Shown one piece after another: positions 1-7,748 of a stretch of DNA of 10,046 nt. The stretch is from Gammaproteobacteria bacterium (GTDB lineage: Bacteria > Pseudomonadota > Gammaproteobacteria > Pseudomonadales > Azotimanducaceae): contig JAPUJX010000418.1 in the NCBI GenBank assembly GCA_027295975.1, forward strand, positions 1 to 10,046, written 5' to 3'. Under the pieces are notes generated by a model. The model made no database searches. It had not been told where the DNA came from and saw only the letters and a program-made list of their open reading frames with translations. The translations under genes were made by a program, and so were the position numbers. The first letter of the stretch is position 1. Each line of letters opens with the position of its first letter.

Positions 1-2162
1 TCTCGACAGAGTGCCGGATCGATTTTCGTGTAGCTGACCCGGCGACGCTCGGCCAGTTTCAAACCGTAGAGTGAAACGTTCTCGTATGCCACCACCTGGC
101 CGCGACGAGCACTCCAATGGGGCTCCGTATGCTGGCGCTTGAGAAGATGCGCTCCGGCCTCCTCAATCCACCGAGCCTCCAGCGACGCGGCGAAGCGAGC
201 GTAAATTCTCGTGGTTTCGGTAATTTCCGCGGCCATCACCCACTTGGGAGTACGCCCGGCAAGCGCCGAACCGGGAAATATGCGAAATTTGAGATTGCGT
301 GCTCCCGTATAGTTGCCTTTCTCGCCATGTTGTCCTATCAAGCTGAGCGAGCCCGCGAGCAAGGCGCGGTGAAGGCTCGAATACGCGGCCGGCTTGGCAT
401 TGGTTGTCAAACCCAGAGCCCGGCTCGCCAGTAACAGCTGGCGGTGGAGTTCACGCCACTCCCGCATCCGGGAGCCGGATAGGAATCGCTTGGTAAGTTC
501 CCGGTTCAGACCCGCACGCGTCATGCGTTGGCGCGCCTGTTCGTGCCAATTCCACAGATTCACATAGGCCAGAAAATCCGAACGTTGATCGTAATGCCGA
601 GCGTAAGCCTGATCGGCCGCCGCTTGCTTTTCCAGTGGACGTTCCCGCGGATCCTGAATCGCCAGCGCACTGACGATAATGAGCGTTTCGGTGAGCGAGG
701 AATACTGATCCGCCGCGACGATCATGCGCGCTAAGCGAGGATCGACCGGTAACCTTGCCATTACCCGGCCTACCTTGGTCAACCTGTTTTCGGACAGTGC
801 TCCCAGTTCATCGAGAAGTCTGTGGGCATCGCGGATCGCACGGGGGTCTGGCGGATCCAGAAAGGGAAACCGATTTTCGTCGCCAAGCCCGAATGCGCGC
901 ATCTGCAGCACGACGGATGCCAGGTTGGTTCGGTGAATCTCCGGGTCGGTATATTCCGGCCGTGACAGAAAATCCGTTTCGTCGTACAGGCGAAAACACA
1001 CCCCGGGAGCGATTCGTCCGCACCGGCCCATGCGCTGGTTGGCGCTGGCCTGGGAGATGGGTTCGATGGGCAGGCGCTGTAATTTCGACCTGTAGGAATA
1101 CCTGCTCACCCGGGCAACCCCGGGATCGATGACATAACCGATGTTGGGAACCGTCAGCGACGTCTCCGCCACGTTGGTGGCCAGAATAATTCGGCGCTGT
1201 ATCCCGGGCGAGAATACCCGCTGTTGATCACGTACGGACAGTCGCGCGTAAAGCGGCAGAATGTCGAATCGTTCGGCGAATCGGCGGCGCAAAATTCGCG
1301 CCGTTTCAAATATCTCCCGTTCCCCGGACTGGAAAAGCAGCACGTCTCTGGCAGGCCCCTTGTTGACACCGTCGATCTCCTCGATGCTGGAGATCAACGC
1401 CTCCTCCCTCTCCTCCCCCGGGCAATAGCGGACTTCAATCGGGTAACTGCGACCACTCACTTCAACCACGGGCGCATCCCAGAAATGTTTTGAGAACGCG
1501 GCGACGTCAATGGTTGCACTGGTGATGATGAGCTTCAGGTCATGACGCTTAACGAGAAGCTGTTTGAGATATCCGATGAGAAAATCGACATTCAGGCTTC
1601 TCTCGTGTGCCTCGTCCAGGATAATGACGTCGTAACGCTCGAGAAACCGATCGCTACGAATTTCGGTGAGCAGAAGGCCGTCGGTGACGAGTTTGATACG
1701 CGTCCGTTCGCTCACCCGATCGTTGAATCGCACCGCGTACCCCACCTCGTCGCCGACACTCACGGACAACTCTTCGGCAATCCGTTGCGCGACCGTCCTC
1801 GCCGCAAGCCGCCGCGGTTGCGTATGACCAATCATGGCTCGCTGGCCAAACCCGGCGGCCAGGCATATTTTGGGAAGCTGTGTGGTTTTCCCCGAGCCGG
1901 TTTCACCGGCGACGACAACTACCTTGTGCTGTTTGATCAGCCGTTCGATCTCTCCGGCATGGGCGCTTATGGGCAGGGTCTCTGGATAGTGAACGTTCAA
2001 CGGGGTGCGGCGGCGCTCGGTGAGCTTACGTCGAGAACGATCAAGCAGGCTCTGGAAGCGGCCCATATCCCCACGCTTCGCCAACCCGAGTAAGCGCCGC
2101 ACGTCCTTGCGCATTACCTCATTGGGATCAAAGGCCGCTGTGGGGGAATTCTGTTTGCGCAT
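1..2162 (-). CDS. hrpA: ATP-dependent RNA helicase HrpA, DEAH box (5' part, runs off left edge)
   Basis: HrpA is a cytoplasmic DEAH-box helicase; in E. coli it is linked to mRNA processing and rescue of stalled ribosomes. I read one unbroken frame of 720 codons from ATG at 2162 with no stop before the window edge, about 55% of the roughly 1300-residue family length. Visible motifs: P-loop GETGSGKT at residues 86-93, DEAH at 183-186, SAT at 215-217, TNVAETSLTVP (motif V), and QRMGRCGR (motif VI) at 376-383. Downstream are HrpA-like stretches such as IQDPRERP, YTGARN, PKWVM and the final visible DPALCR. AGGAG lies only 2 bases before the chosen ATG, so the second Met (residue 17) is an alternative start. 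It follows the VWA gene on the same strand after a 162-bp structured gap, so it probably has its own transcription or translation control. HrpA rather than HrpB is supported by the close similarity throughout; confidence is high. Confidence 0.96.
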   Translation of the reverse strand, partial: MRKQNSPTAAFDPNEVMRKDVRRLLGLAKRGDMGRFQSLLDRSRRKLTERRRTPLNVHYPETLPISAHAGEIERLIKQHKVVVVAGETGSGKTTQLPKICLAAGFGQRAMIGHTQPRRLAARTVAQRIAEELSVSVGDEVGYAVRFNDRVSERTRIKLVTDGLLLTEIRSDRFLERYDVIILDEAHERSLNVDFLIGYLKQLLVKRHDLKLIITSATIDVAAFSKHFWDAPVVEVSGRSYPIEVRYCPGEEREEALISSIEEIDGVNKGPARDVLLFQSGEREIFETARILRRRFAERFDILPLYARLSVRDQQRVFSPGIQRRIILATNVAETSLTVPNIGYVIDPGVARVSRYSYRSKLQRLPIEPISQASANQRMGRCGRIAPGVCFRLYDETDFLSRPEYTDPEIHRTNLASVVLQMRAFGLGDENRFPFLDPPDPRAIRDAHRLLDELGALSENRLTKVGRVMARLPVDPRLARMIVAADQYSSLTETLIIVSALAIQDPRERPLEKQAAADQAYARHYDQRSDFLAYVNLWNWHEQARQRMTRAGLNRELTKRFLSGSRMREWRELHRQLLLASRALGLTTNAKPAAYSSLHRALLAGSLSLIGQHGEKGNYTGARNLKFRIFPGSALAGRTPKWVMAAEITETTRIYARFAASLEARWIEEAGAHLLKRQHTEPHWSARRGQVVAYENVSLYGLKLAERRRVSYTKIDPALCR

Positions 2163-2222
2163 AACTCCTGGCACATGAGGGGTACAAAAACCGTGCAAGG
2201 TTGTTACGAGATCATACATAGA

Positions 2223-2236
2223 CAGGCACTCGCCTG
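2223..2236. repeat. Short hairpin CAGGC/GCCTG
   Basis: CAGGC (2223-2227) and GCCTG (2232-2236) pair around a 4-base loop. It is the third hairpin in the same 100 bases. On the minus strand it is followed by a mixed sequence, not a T-run, so it is not a clear terminator. A stem this short can occur by chance. Confidence 0.3.
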
Positions 2237-2250
2237 CTCTACACTCACTT

Positions 2251-2274
2251 TGTCGGGTTTATGCGGTACCGACA
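2251..2274. repeat. Inverted repeat TGTCGG/CCGACA
   Basis: TGTCGG at 2251-2256 and CCGACA at 2269-2274 form a 6-bp stem with a 12-base loop. It shares its last base with the longer hairpin at 2274-2316, so the two sit back to back. Its role is unknown. Confidence 0.4.
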
Positions 2275-2316
2275 CCGGATCGAGCGACATTTTGTGTCTG
2301 CTGCAGTCGATCCGGT
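2274..2316 (-). repeat. Perfect 10-bp inverted repeat (hairpin) just after the VWA stop codon
   Basis: ACCGGATCGA at 2274-2283 is the exact reverse complement of TCGATCCGGT at 2307-2316, with 23 bases between. Inside, GACA (2286-2289) can pair with TGTC (2295-2298), giving a two-part stem. In the direction of transcription it begins 8 bases after the VWA stop codon. No T-run follows it on the minus strand, so it is not a classical intrinsic terminator; a transcript-end stabiliser, a weak terminator or a leader element of hrpA are all possible. Confidence 0.6.
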
Positions 2317-2324
2317 TCTTTCGC

Positions 2325-3497
2325 TTATTTGGAGAGGAAGTTCATCCCCTCCTCTAATCCACGAACCGTGAGCGGAAACATCTGGCCATTGACCAGCGAC
2401 TGGGTCATGGACACCGAGGACGAATACTCCCAGGTTTCCTGAGGGGTTGGATTAATCCATACCAGGCGATCGTAACTTTCTGCAAACCGGTTCATCCACT
2501 GTGCCCCGGGCTCCTCATTCCAATGTTCGACGCTGCCGCCAGCATGAGTAATCTCGTAGGGCGCCATCGTTGCATCACCCACGAACACGACCTTGTAGTC
2601 GCCCGCATACTTATTGAGGATCTCCCAGGTGGGCAGGCGCTCGTTCATTCGACGCCGGTTGTCCTGCCACACCGATTCGTAAATGAAGTTATGGAAGTAA
2701 AAACTCTCCATATGTTTGAACTCGGTGCGCGTTGCGGAGAAAAGTTCCTCGCAAATCTTCACATGAGCATCCATGGAACCGCCAATGTCCAGCAGGAGCA
2801 GGACCTTGACCGTGTTCTTGCGTTCCGGCCGCATCTTGATATCGAGCATGCCGCCGTTGTGGGCGGTCGACTTGATCGTGTTGCTCATGTCGAGTTCTTC
2901 TTCCGCACCGGTGCGAGCGAACTTCCGCAGGCGCCGGAGCGCCATCTTGATGTTGCGCGTGCCAAGCTCGACGGAATCGTCCAGGTTCTTGTACTGGCGT
3001 TGGTCCCAGACCTTTTTGGCCTTTTTCTTTTTGCCTTTCCCCAGTCCGCCAGGGCCTTTGCGACCCGGCTGGTCCGGATCATCACCTTCCTGCCCTTCCT
3101 TTCCTTCGCGAGCCTGTTCCGCCTGGCGCCGCTCTTCTTCCTCTTTGGCTTCCTGGAAAGCCTTGATGAGCTTCTCCAGGCCGCCTAACGAATTAATCTT
3201 TTCGAGTTCCTCCGGGGTAAGCGCCTGTTCGAACTCCCATCGGAGCCACTCATCCGGGATGAGCGATTCCAACATGCCATGCAGGTCTTCGAGACCCTTG
3301 AAGTAAGCGCTGAACGCACGGTCGAACTTATCGTAATTTTTCTCGTCCTTGACCAGGCAGGTGCGGCTCAAGAGGTAAAAATCATCGATATTCGCATACA
3401 CCAGCCGCCCGTTGAGCGCGGCCAGCAAATCCATCAACTCGCGAATGGTAACGGGAACTTTGTACTTCCTGAGTGCGAGGAAGAAATTAATGAGCAT
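2325..3497 (-). CDS. VWA domain protein, CoxE-like, partner of MoxR ATPase
   Basis: This is a 390-residue soluble protein with no signal peptide or membrane segment. Residues 1-115 form a helical N-terminal region; 117-163 is a highly charged, low-complexity linker rich in Glu, Lys and Gly; a VWA domain follows from about 229. The metal-ion-dependent adhesion site reads DIGGSMD (237-243), so the first Ser of the classical DxSxS is Gly; a second acidic position is in VGDAT (306-310). VWA proteins paired with MoxR ATPases usually act as adaptors that bind a target protein; CoxE, with CoxD, matures carbon monoxide dehydrogenase. No such target enzyme is visible here. The ATG has a good ribosome site, GAGGG at 3508-3504, six bases upstream, and lies 40 bp after the ATPase stop codon. 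The family call is firm; the substrate is unknown. Confidence 0.9.
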   Translation of the reverse strand: MLINFFLALRKYKVPVTIRELMDLLAALNGRLVYANIDDFYLLSRTCLVKDEKNYDKFDRAFSAYFKGLEDLHGMLESLIPDEWLRWEFEQALTPEELEKINSLGGLEKLIKAFQEAKEEEERRQAEQAREGKEGQEGDDPDQPGRKGPGGLGKGKKKKAKKVWDQRQYKNLDDSVELGTRNIKMALRRLRKFARTGAEEELDMSNTIKSTAHNGGMLDIKMRPERKNTVKVLLLLDIGGSMDAHVKICEELFSATRTEFKHMESFYFHNFIYESVWQDNRRRMNERLPTWEILNKYAGDYKVVFVGDATMAPYEITHAGGSVEHWNEEPGAQWMNRFAESYDRLVWINPTPQETWEYSSSVSMTQSLVNGQMFPLTVRGLEEGMNFLSK

Positions 3498-3503
3498 GAT
3501 TTA

Positions 3504-3508
3504 CCCTC
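3504..3508 (-). promoter_or_regulatory. Ribosome binding site of the VWA gene
   Basis: GAGGG on the minus strand with 6 bases to the ATG at 3497. It is one of the better ribosome sites in the window and supports independent initiation of the VWA gene after the ATPase gene stops 30 bases earlier. Confidence 0.6.
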
Positions 3509-3537
3509 GTTCGCCTGACTTGGGGCCCGCCAACGAA

Positions 3538-4386
<849 letters not shown>

Positions 4387-4456
4387 GCAGGTGTCTCGTC
4401 CTTACAGTGATTGGTAAACGCGAAGCGACGTACTTTAAAGAGCCGTCCATGGCATA
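4387..4456. other. Short gap upstream of the MoxR ATPase gene
   Basis: Seventy bases between the possible small ORF and the ATPase start. I see no convincing -10/-35 pair and no intrinsic terminator with a T-run, so whether the MoxR-VWA pair is transcribed with the upstream operon or from its own promoter is open. Confidence 0.4.
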
Positions 4457-4582
4457 TCAAGCGACCGGCTTGGCCGGCTTGTGCCTCCGGGTCCCGAGCA
4501 GCGGTCCAAGCGTTTCGATAAAGTCATCAATTCTCTCTCTAAATTCCTTTTTATTCAGTGAGTTACGCAATACATCTACCAT
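4457..4582 (-). CDS. Possible small protein of 41 residues
   Basis: An ATG at 4582, six bases after the stop codon of the upstream membrane protein gene, opens a 41-codon frame ending in TGA at 4459-4457. The predicted peptide starts MVDVLRNSLNKKEF and has hydrophobic residues spaced as in an amphipathic helix (V4, L9, F14, I18, F21, L25, L28), then a basic, proline-containing tail ending KPAKPVA. I do not recognise it. For: position at the end of a tight operon, reasonable helix pattern, and otherwise empty sequence between two genes. Against: no Shine-Dalgarno sequence is visible and it uses rare AGA arginine codons unlike its neighbours. If real, translation would probably be coupled to the membrane protein gene. 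Confidence 0.4.
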   Translation of the reverse strand: MVDVLRNSLNKKEFRERIDDFIETLGPLLGTRRHKPAKPVA

Positions 4583-4588
4583 TTTAAC

Positions 4589-4933
4589 TTATATGTCATG
4601 GGCGTCAGAACGACGGCTGCGATAGCTTTTCAGGCCATGGGCGAGGCTCACCAGAGCAACGACGGCAACGGTGGCGGCGAGCAGGATTCGGATAGCGACG
4701 CCGGGATCACCATCGGTCTGCAACAACCATTCGAACAACATCACCACAAAAGCCGGCGCGTACTGGCTGTCGTAATGGGGTACCGGGGCGGGAATGAGCA
4801 TCCAGGTGGTAATGAGGCTGCGCACCAGGGTGCGAGGTAATAGTGTGGGGATCGAACGGGTCAGCACGTATACGCCTATGAGTCCTCCCAACCCCGCCGC
4901 CAACACGACTATCCAGGCAATGACATACTGCAT
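4589..4933 (-). CDS. Small inner-membrane protein, function unknown
   Basis: This 114-residue protein has about three hydrophobic segments, roughly residues 3-24, 58-71 and 79-101, and ends in a basic, polar tail (KSYRSRRSDAHDI) likely to be cytoplasmic. The loop between the first two segments holds a proline-rich stretch, IPAPVPHYDS. No catalytic motif is apparent and I cannot name the family. It starts 6 bp after the ycgN stop codon, which suggests the same transcript, and it precedes the possible 41-residue ORF and the MoxR-VWA pair. The ATG at 4933 has no strong ribosome site close by; GAGG lies about 17 bases upstream inside ycgN, consistent with coupled translation. That this is a real membrane protein gene is well supported; its function is not. 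Confidence 0.8.
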   Translation of the reverse strand: MQYVIAWIVVLAAGLGGLIGVYVLTRSIPTLLPRTLVRSLITTWMLIPAPVPHYDSQYAPAFVVMLFEWLLQTDGDPGVAIRILLAATVAVVALVSLAHGLKSYRSRRSDAHDI

Positions 4934-4939
4934 TTCGTT

Positions 4940-5401
4940 TCAGAGTTCCTCGTTGGGAGACGTTTCAATCCAACGAATGATGTGCTGTTCGTGTTCATCG
5001 GCATGGACCGAATCTACCGGCAGCGTCTTTCCAAGAACCGATACACCCGCTTCATGCACCGTGCGGGGATCTCCCGAGACAAGGGGATGCCACCACGACA
5101 ACTGCTGGCCCCGGGCCAGCCGGCGATAGGCGCAGGTGACCGGTAGCCAGTCGAATCGTGCCGCTGTGAACGGTGTCAGTTCCACGCAATCAGCCACCAG
5201 TTTGTGCCGTTCGGGGTAGCGGGTACATCGGCAGGTATCGAGGTCGAGCAACCGACAGGTCAACGACGTGTAGTGCACCTCCCCGCTATCGGCGTCTTCA
5301 ATCTTGATCATGCAGCAGCGGCCACAGCCGTCGCAGAGCGACTCCCACTCCTCCTGGTTCAATTCCGCAAGTGTTTTGTGCTGCCAGAAATTTCGCTCCA
5401 C
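4940..5401 (-). CDS. ycgN: YcgN family cysteine-cluster protein (UPF0260)
   Basis: This 153-residue protein matches the YcgN/UPF0260 family, a member of the CxxCxxCC zinc- or iron-chelating group. The signature WESLCDGCGRCC covers residues 19-30 (C23, C26, C29, C30), and five more cysteines follow (49, 57, 59, 72, 90), enough for a metal or Fe-S site. The family pattern WLPVTCAYRRLARG and WHPLVSGD is also present. Its biochemical role is not established. The start is GTG at 5401, chosen because the family's conserved FWQ-KTL opening directly follows; no in-frame ATG precedes it. It begins 4 bp after the ycgL stop codon with little ribosome-site signal, so coupled translation with ycgL is likely. 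The pairing with ycgL and rnd is a known gammaproteobacterial arrangement. Confidence 0.93.
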   Translation of the reverse strand: MERNFWQHKTLAELNQEEWESLCDGCGRCCMIKIEDADSGEVHYTSLTCRLLDLDTCRCTRYPERHKLVADCVELTPFTAARFDWLPVTCAYRRLARGQQLSWWHPLVSGDPRTVHEAGVSVLGKTLPVDSVHADEHEQHIIRWIETSPNEEL

Positions 5402-5405
5402 TTAT

Positions 5406-5657
5406 TTACCGCCAGTCTTCAGGCGCGGGAGGCATCTGCAGGTAGAAACCCTCCCGTTGTATCTGTTCGAGCACCGTGACGGCATCCGCCCGCGCGAGCA
5501 CCCGGTTGCCGTCGAGTTCGATCGACATTGTTTCGATGGGTCGACCGAAGCGTTTCTGAAGCTCGAGAGGTACGCGGCTGAACTCTTCGTCTTCGGCAAC
5601 GAAGATATACATATCCTGTTTAACCGCGCTGCGGTAGACCTTGACCGAAAGGCTCAT
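5406..5657 (-). CDS. ycgL: YcgL domain-containing protein
   Basis: This 83-residue protein matches the YcgL family: an opening V-YRS, the central DEEFSRVPLELQKRFG (residues 23-38), and the ending GFYLQMPPAPEDW (70-82). YcgL is a small cytoplasmic alpha/beta protein of unknown biochemical role. The ATG at 5657 overlaps the rnd stop codon in an ATGA arrangement (4 bp), a classical sign of translational coupling. It lacks the longer tail of E. coli YcgL but ends normally for the core domain. Family identification is secure. Confidence 0.94.
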   Translation of the reverse strand: MSLSVKVYRSAVKQDMYIFVAEDEEFSRVPLELQKRFGRPIETMSIELDGNRVLARADAVTVLEQIQREGFYLQMPPAPEDWR

Positions 5658-6766
5658 CGCAAATTCTGCAGCAGTCTGTTGAATTCATCGGCCAGCAGCG
5701 GCGCTCGCCACCCCAGATAAGCAGGCGAGAGTTGGCCCGTGGCGAAGTAGTGACGTACACAGGCTTCCACCTCCCGCTTGCGGGCAATCAATTCCTGGGC
5801 AAATTCCAATTGCTCCGCAAGCTCGCGGGCGACCCCCCGCAACGTTTTGGTTATTGCTCCCTGGCCCTGGGTCAACGGGCGAGTCGGGAGCTCCAATGCT
5901 TTTTCGTTGCCTGCACCCATTCGGTGTTGTTCGAGCAGTTGTTCCGTGTATTTCCTGGCTACGGGCCGAGGCAGAACACCCCGTACATCTTCGTGGCTCA
6001 AGCGTGGGATCTTCGCGAATCCATACAGGTGTTCGTCCCATACGACGCGGCTGCGAGGCACATCCTCGCTCATCGCTTTACGCTCACGCCAGGCACATAA
6101 ACACTGGAGTACGTTGAGCTGCGGTATATCCAGTTTCCAGGCATTTTTCACCGAGCGGTAGTAACTCTCAGGGTCGCCCGAAACGAACCTGCCTTTATCG
6201 GTCATCACCTCCTGGAACCACTCCGTGCGGCCGAGATCGCGCAGCCTAGTGCTCAAACACTCGAACAGAAGAGGCAGGTAATGGACATCCTCTCCCGCAT
6301 AACGAATCTGATCTTCCGAAAGCGGTCGCCGCAGCCAATTCGAACGGGTTTGGTGTTTGCCAAGTGCCACATCGAGTTGCTGCAAGACCAGATTGGCATA
6401 ACTGGTGCTGAAGTCCCGGGACTGAAAGGCATTCGCAAGCTGGGTATCGAATATCGCCGCCGGGGCTGCATCCAGGTGGTGGCTCATCAACTCGAGATCT
6501 TCCGAGCAGGCGTGCATGATTTTGACTACCCCGGGGTCTTCCAGAAGTTCCACCAGCGGCTGCCAGCGGCTGATTTTCATGGGATCGATAAGGAAAATCC
6601 GATCGCCACTGATCACCTGATAGAGTCCTGGAATCGGGTAAAAAGTGTCGGTGCGTTGAAACTCCGTGTCGATCCCAATCCTGGTATCCCAGCCATTCAC
6701 TACCCGGCTCAGAGCAGTGTCGGAGGCAACCCACTCAACTGATAACGCGTCGTCCTTGTATGGCAT
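5654..6766 (-). CDS. rnd: Ribonuclease D
   Basis: RNase D trims the 3' ends of tRNA precursors and other structured RNAs as a 3'-5' exonuclease. With the start chosen here the protein is 370 residues, the usual length. DEDDy exonuclease motifs are all present: IDTEF (Exo I, D33 and E35), HACSEDLEL (Exo II, D90), YAGEDVHYL (Exo III, Y156 and D160). An HRDC RNA-binding domain follows at about residues 203-284. I chose ATG at 6766 because GGAGG (6782-6778) lies 11 bases upstream; an ATG at 6784 would add six residues but has no ribosome site. The start lies within the 3' end of recR (32-bp overlap), and its end overlaps ycgL by 4 bp, so it belongs to one tightly coupled operon. Identity is certain; the start is fairly certain. 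Confidence 0.95.
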   Translation of the reverse strand: MPYKDDALSVEWVASDTALSRVVNGWDTRIGIDTEFQRTDTFYPIPGLYQVISGDRIFLIDPMKISRWQPLVELLEDPGVVKIMHACSEDLELMSHHLDAAPAAIFDTQLANAFQSRDFSTSYANLVLQQLDVALGKHQTRSNWLRRPLSEDQIRYAGEDVHYLPLLFECLSTRLRDLGRTEWFQEVMTDKGRFVSGDPESYYRSVKNAWKLDIPQLNVLQCLCAWRERKAMSEDVPRSRVVWDEHLYGFAKIPRLSHEDVRGVLPRPVARKYTEQLLEQHRMGAGNEKALELPTRPLTQGQGAITKTLRGVARELAEQLEFAQELIARKREVEACVRHYFATGQLSPAYLGWRAPLLADEFNRLLQNLR

Positions 6767-7334
6767 GGACGATGGTTCCTCCATCTATGTATTCGAGTTC
6801 GCCACCGAGAGGAACGCCGTGTGCTATACGAGTCACGAGTTCAACATGGGGCTTGAGCAGCTGGGTGAGATAATGCGCGGTCGCTTCTCCCTCCACCGTC
6901 GGGTTCGTCGCAAGGATCACTTCATCCGGCTGCAACTGGATGACCCGAGCCTGCAACCGATCCAGATCAAGCTCCTCCGGGCCAATCCCGTCTATGGGGG
7001 ACAGATGGCCGTGCAAGACGTAATAACGCCCGTTAAATCCACCCGCCTGTTCTATGGCGATAATGTCCGCTGGAGACTCGACAACGCAAATCACCCCGTC
7101 TTCCCGCCGTTCGTCCGAACAAAGCCGACAACAATCCAACTCGCTCAGGTTTCTGCAGACATCACAATGGCCTACTTCTTCAACAGCCCGGGTGAGTGCA
7201 TCGGCAAGCCCGATTGCACCTTCACGATTTCTCTGCAACAGATACAAAGCCATCCGCTGTGCCCCTTTCGGACCAACGCCGGGGAGCACCTGGAACGCGC
7301 TGATGAGACGATCGATGAGTGGACTAATACCCAT
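6735..7334 (-). CDS. recR: Recombination mediator protein RecR
   Basis: RecR works with RecF and RecO to load RecA on gapped DNA coated by SSB. The 199-residue length is typical. In order: helix-hairpin-helix at about 15-30 ([13 protein letters not shown]), a four-cysteine zinc finger (C57, C60, C69, C72), a Toprim domain beginning ICVVESPAD (82-90) with [10 protein letters not shown] (144-153), and the C-terminal [15 protein letters not shown] (173-187). ATG at 7334 gives the family start [10 protein letters not shown]; a TTG two codons upstream (7340) is possible but less likely. It follows ybaB by about 30 bp, in the dnaX-ybaB-recR order that is widespread in bacteria, and overlaps rnd at its 3' end. 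Confidence 0.97.
   Translation of the reverse strand: MGISPLIDRLISAFQVLPGVGPKGAQRMALYLLQRNREGAIGLADALTRAVEEVGHCDVCRNLSELDCCRLCSDERREDGVICVVESPADIIAIEQAGGFNGRYYVLHGHLSPIDGIGPEELDLDRLQARVIQLQPDEVILATNPTVEGEATAHYLTQLLKPHVELVTRIAHGVPLGGELEYIDGGTIVHAIQGRRVIS
6778..6782 (-). promoter_or_regulatory. Ribosome binding site of rnd inside recR
   Basis: GGAGG on the minus strand, 11 bases before the ATG at 6766 and within the last codons of recR. It decides between two possible rnd starts, because the other ATG (6784) overlaps this site and has nothing comparable upstream. Confidence 0.55.
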
Positions 7335-7364
7335 CAGCAAACGTCCACAATTGGAGGTTGGTGA

Positions 7365-7682
7365 TTAAAACTGGAGTTTGTCCAGCGGTAGCCCCAGACC
7401 CCGGGCCATTCCAGACACCTTATTCTGGCGCCCCGCCTCTACCTTGCGAACGGCATCGTTGAATGCCGCAGCCAGCAGATCCTCTATCACCGCCTTGTCT
7501 TCCTCCAGCAAGCTGCTATTGAGCGTGACTTGCCGAACTTCGTGGCGGCCGTTCATCACAATCGTCACCAGGCCCGCGCCGCTCTCCCCCTTGACCTCCA
7601 TTGACGCCATCTCTTCCTGCAACTGCAGCAAGTGCTCCTGTACAGCTTGAGCCTGTTTCATCATATCGCCTAAGCCTTTCAT
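7365..7682 (-). CDS. ybaB: YbaB/EbfC nucleoid-associated protein
   Basis: YbaB/EbfC is a small dimeric DNA-binding protein associated with the nucleoid. The 105-residue length is standard. The opening MKGLGDMMKQAQAVQEHLLQ and the long following helix, the central GLVTIVMNGRHEVRQVTLN (37-55) and the final ARGLGLPLDKLQF are family hallmarks. The ATG at 7682 has a strong ribosome site, with a second identical copy farther upstream. It lies 66 bp after dnaX and 30 bp before recR on the same strand, the common arrangement. Confidence 0.96.
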   Translation of the reverse strand: MKGLGDMMKQAQAVQEHLLQLQEEMASMEVKGESGAGLVTIVMNGRHEVRQVTLNSSLLEEDKAVIEDLLAAAFNDAVRKVEAGRQNKVSGMARGLGLPLDKLQF

Positions 7683-7687
7683 TGCTG

Positions 7688-7705
7688 CTCCTTTGCCGCT
7701 CCTTT
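7688..7705 (-). promoter_or_regulatory. Tandem Shine-Dalgarno sequences before ybaB
   Basis: AAAGGAG occurs twice on the minus strand, at 7694-7688 and 7705-7699, exactly 11 bases apart, with the nearer copy 5 bases from the ATG at 7682. The nearer copy is well placed; the farther one could serve as a standby site or help keep ybaB expression high relative to dnaX. Confidence 0.5.
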
Positions 7706-7748
7706 GGGTTCCGATTCGACTCTCCCGGAGAACGGAGAATCAATCGAT

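Larger units (their letters stand above)
2163..2324. other. Structured intergenic region between VWA gene and hrpA
   Basis: This 162-bp gap holds three inverted repeats described separately (stems 2274-2283/2307-2316, 2251-2256/2269-2274 and 2223-2227/2232-2236). On the minus strand TATGAT at 2216-2211 resembles a -10 box, 48 bases before the hrpA ATG, but I see no convincing -35. No open reading frame here looks like a protein. The region could hold the end of the VWA transcript, the 5' leader of hrpA, or both. Confidence 0.5.

Noticed and set aside
1542..2093. 183-codon plus-strand frame opposite hrpA
   Set aside because: It lies wholly over the helicase motifs of hrpA, which are unmistakable in the minus frame; it is an antisense shadow.
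1..2162. Broken hrpA, suggested by only short fragments appearing as separate minus-strand frames
   Set aside because: I checked the phase at the start, P-loop, DEAH box, motif VI and a distal conserved stretch; all are in one frame, so the gene is intact to the window edge. The fragments are other frames.
2523..3306. Long plus-strand open frames (221 and 177 codons) opposite the VWA gene
   Set aside because: Their products resemble no family, have low-complexity Ser/Arg or Leu/Phe runs that mirror the charged linker of the VWA protein, and lack ribosome sites. They are antisense shadows.
4440..4460. Possible terminator near the CCATGG palindrome after the small ORF
   Set aside because: The potential stem is only about 3 bp and the following T's are too few; no intrinsic terminator can be supported.
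6666..7364. 232-codon plus-strand frame across the rnd start and recR
   Set aside because: RecR and RNase D motifs are complete on the minus strand; the plus frame has no recognisable domain.
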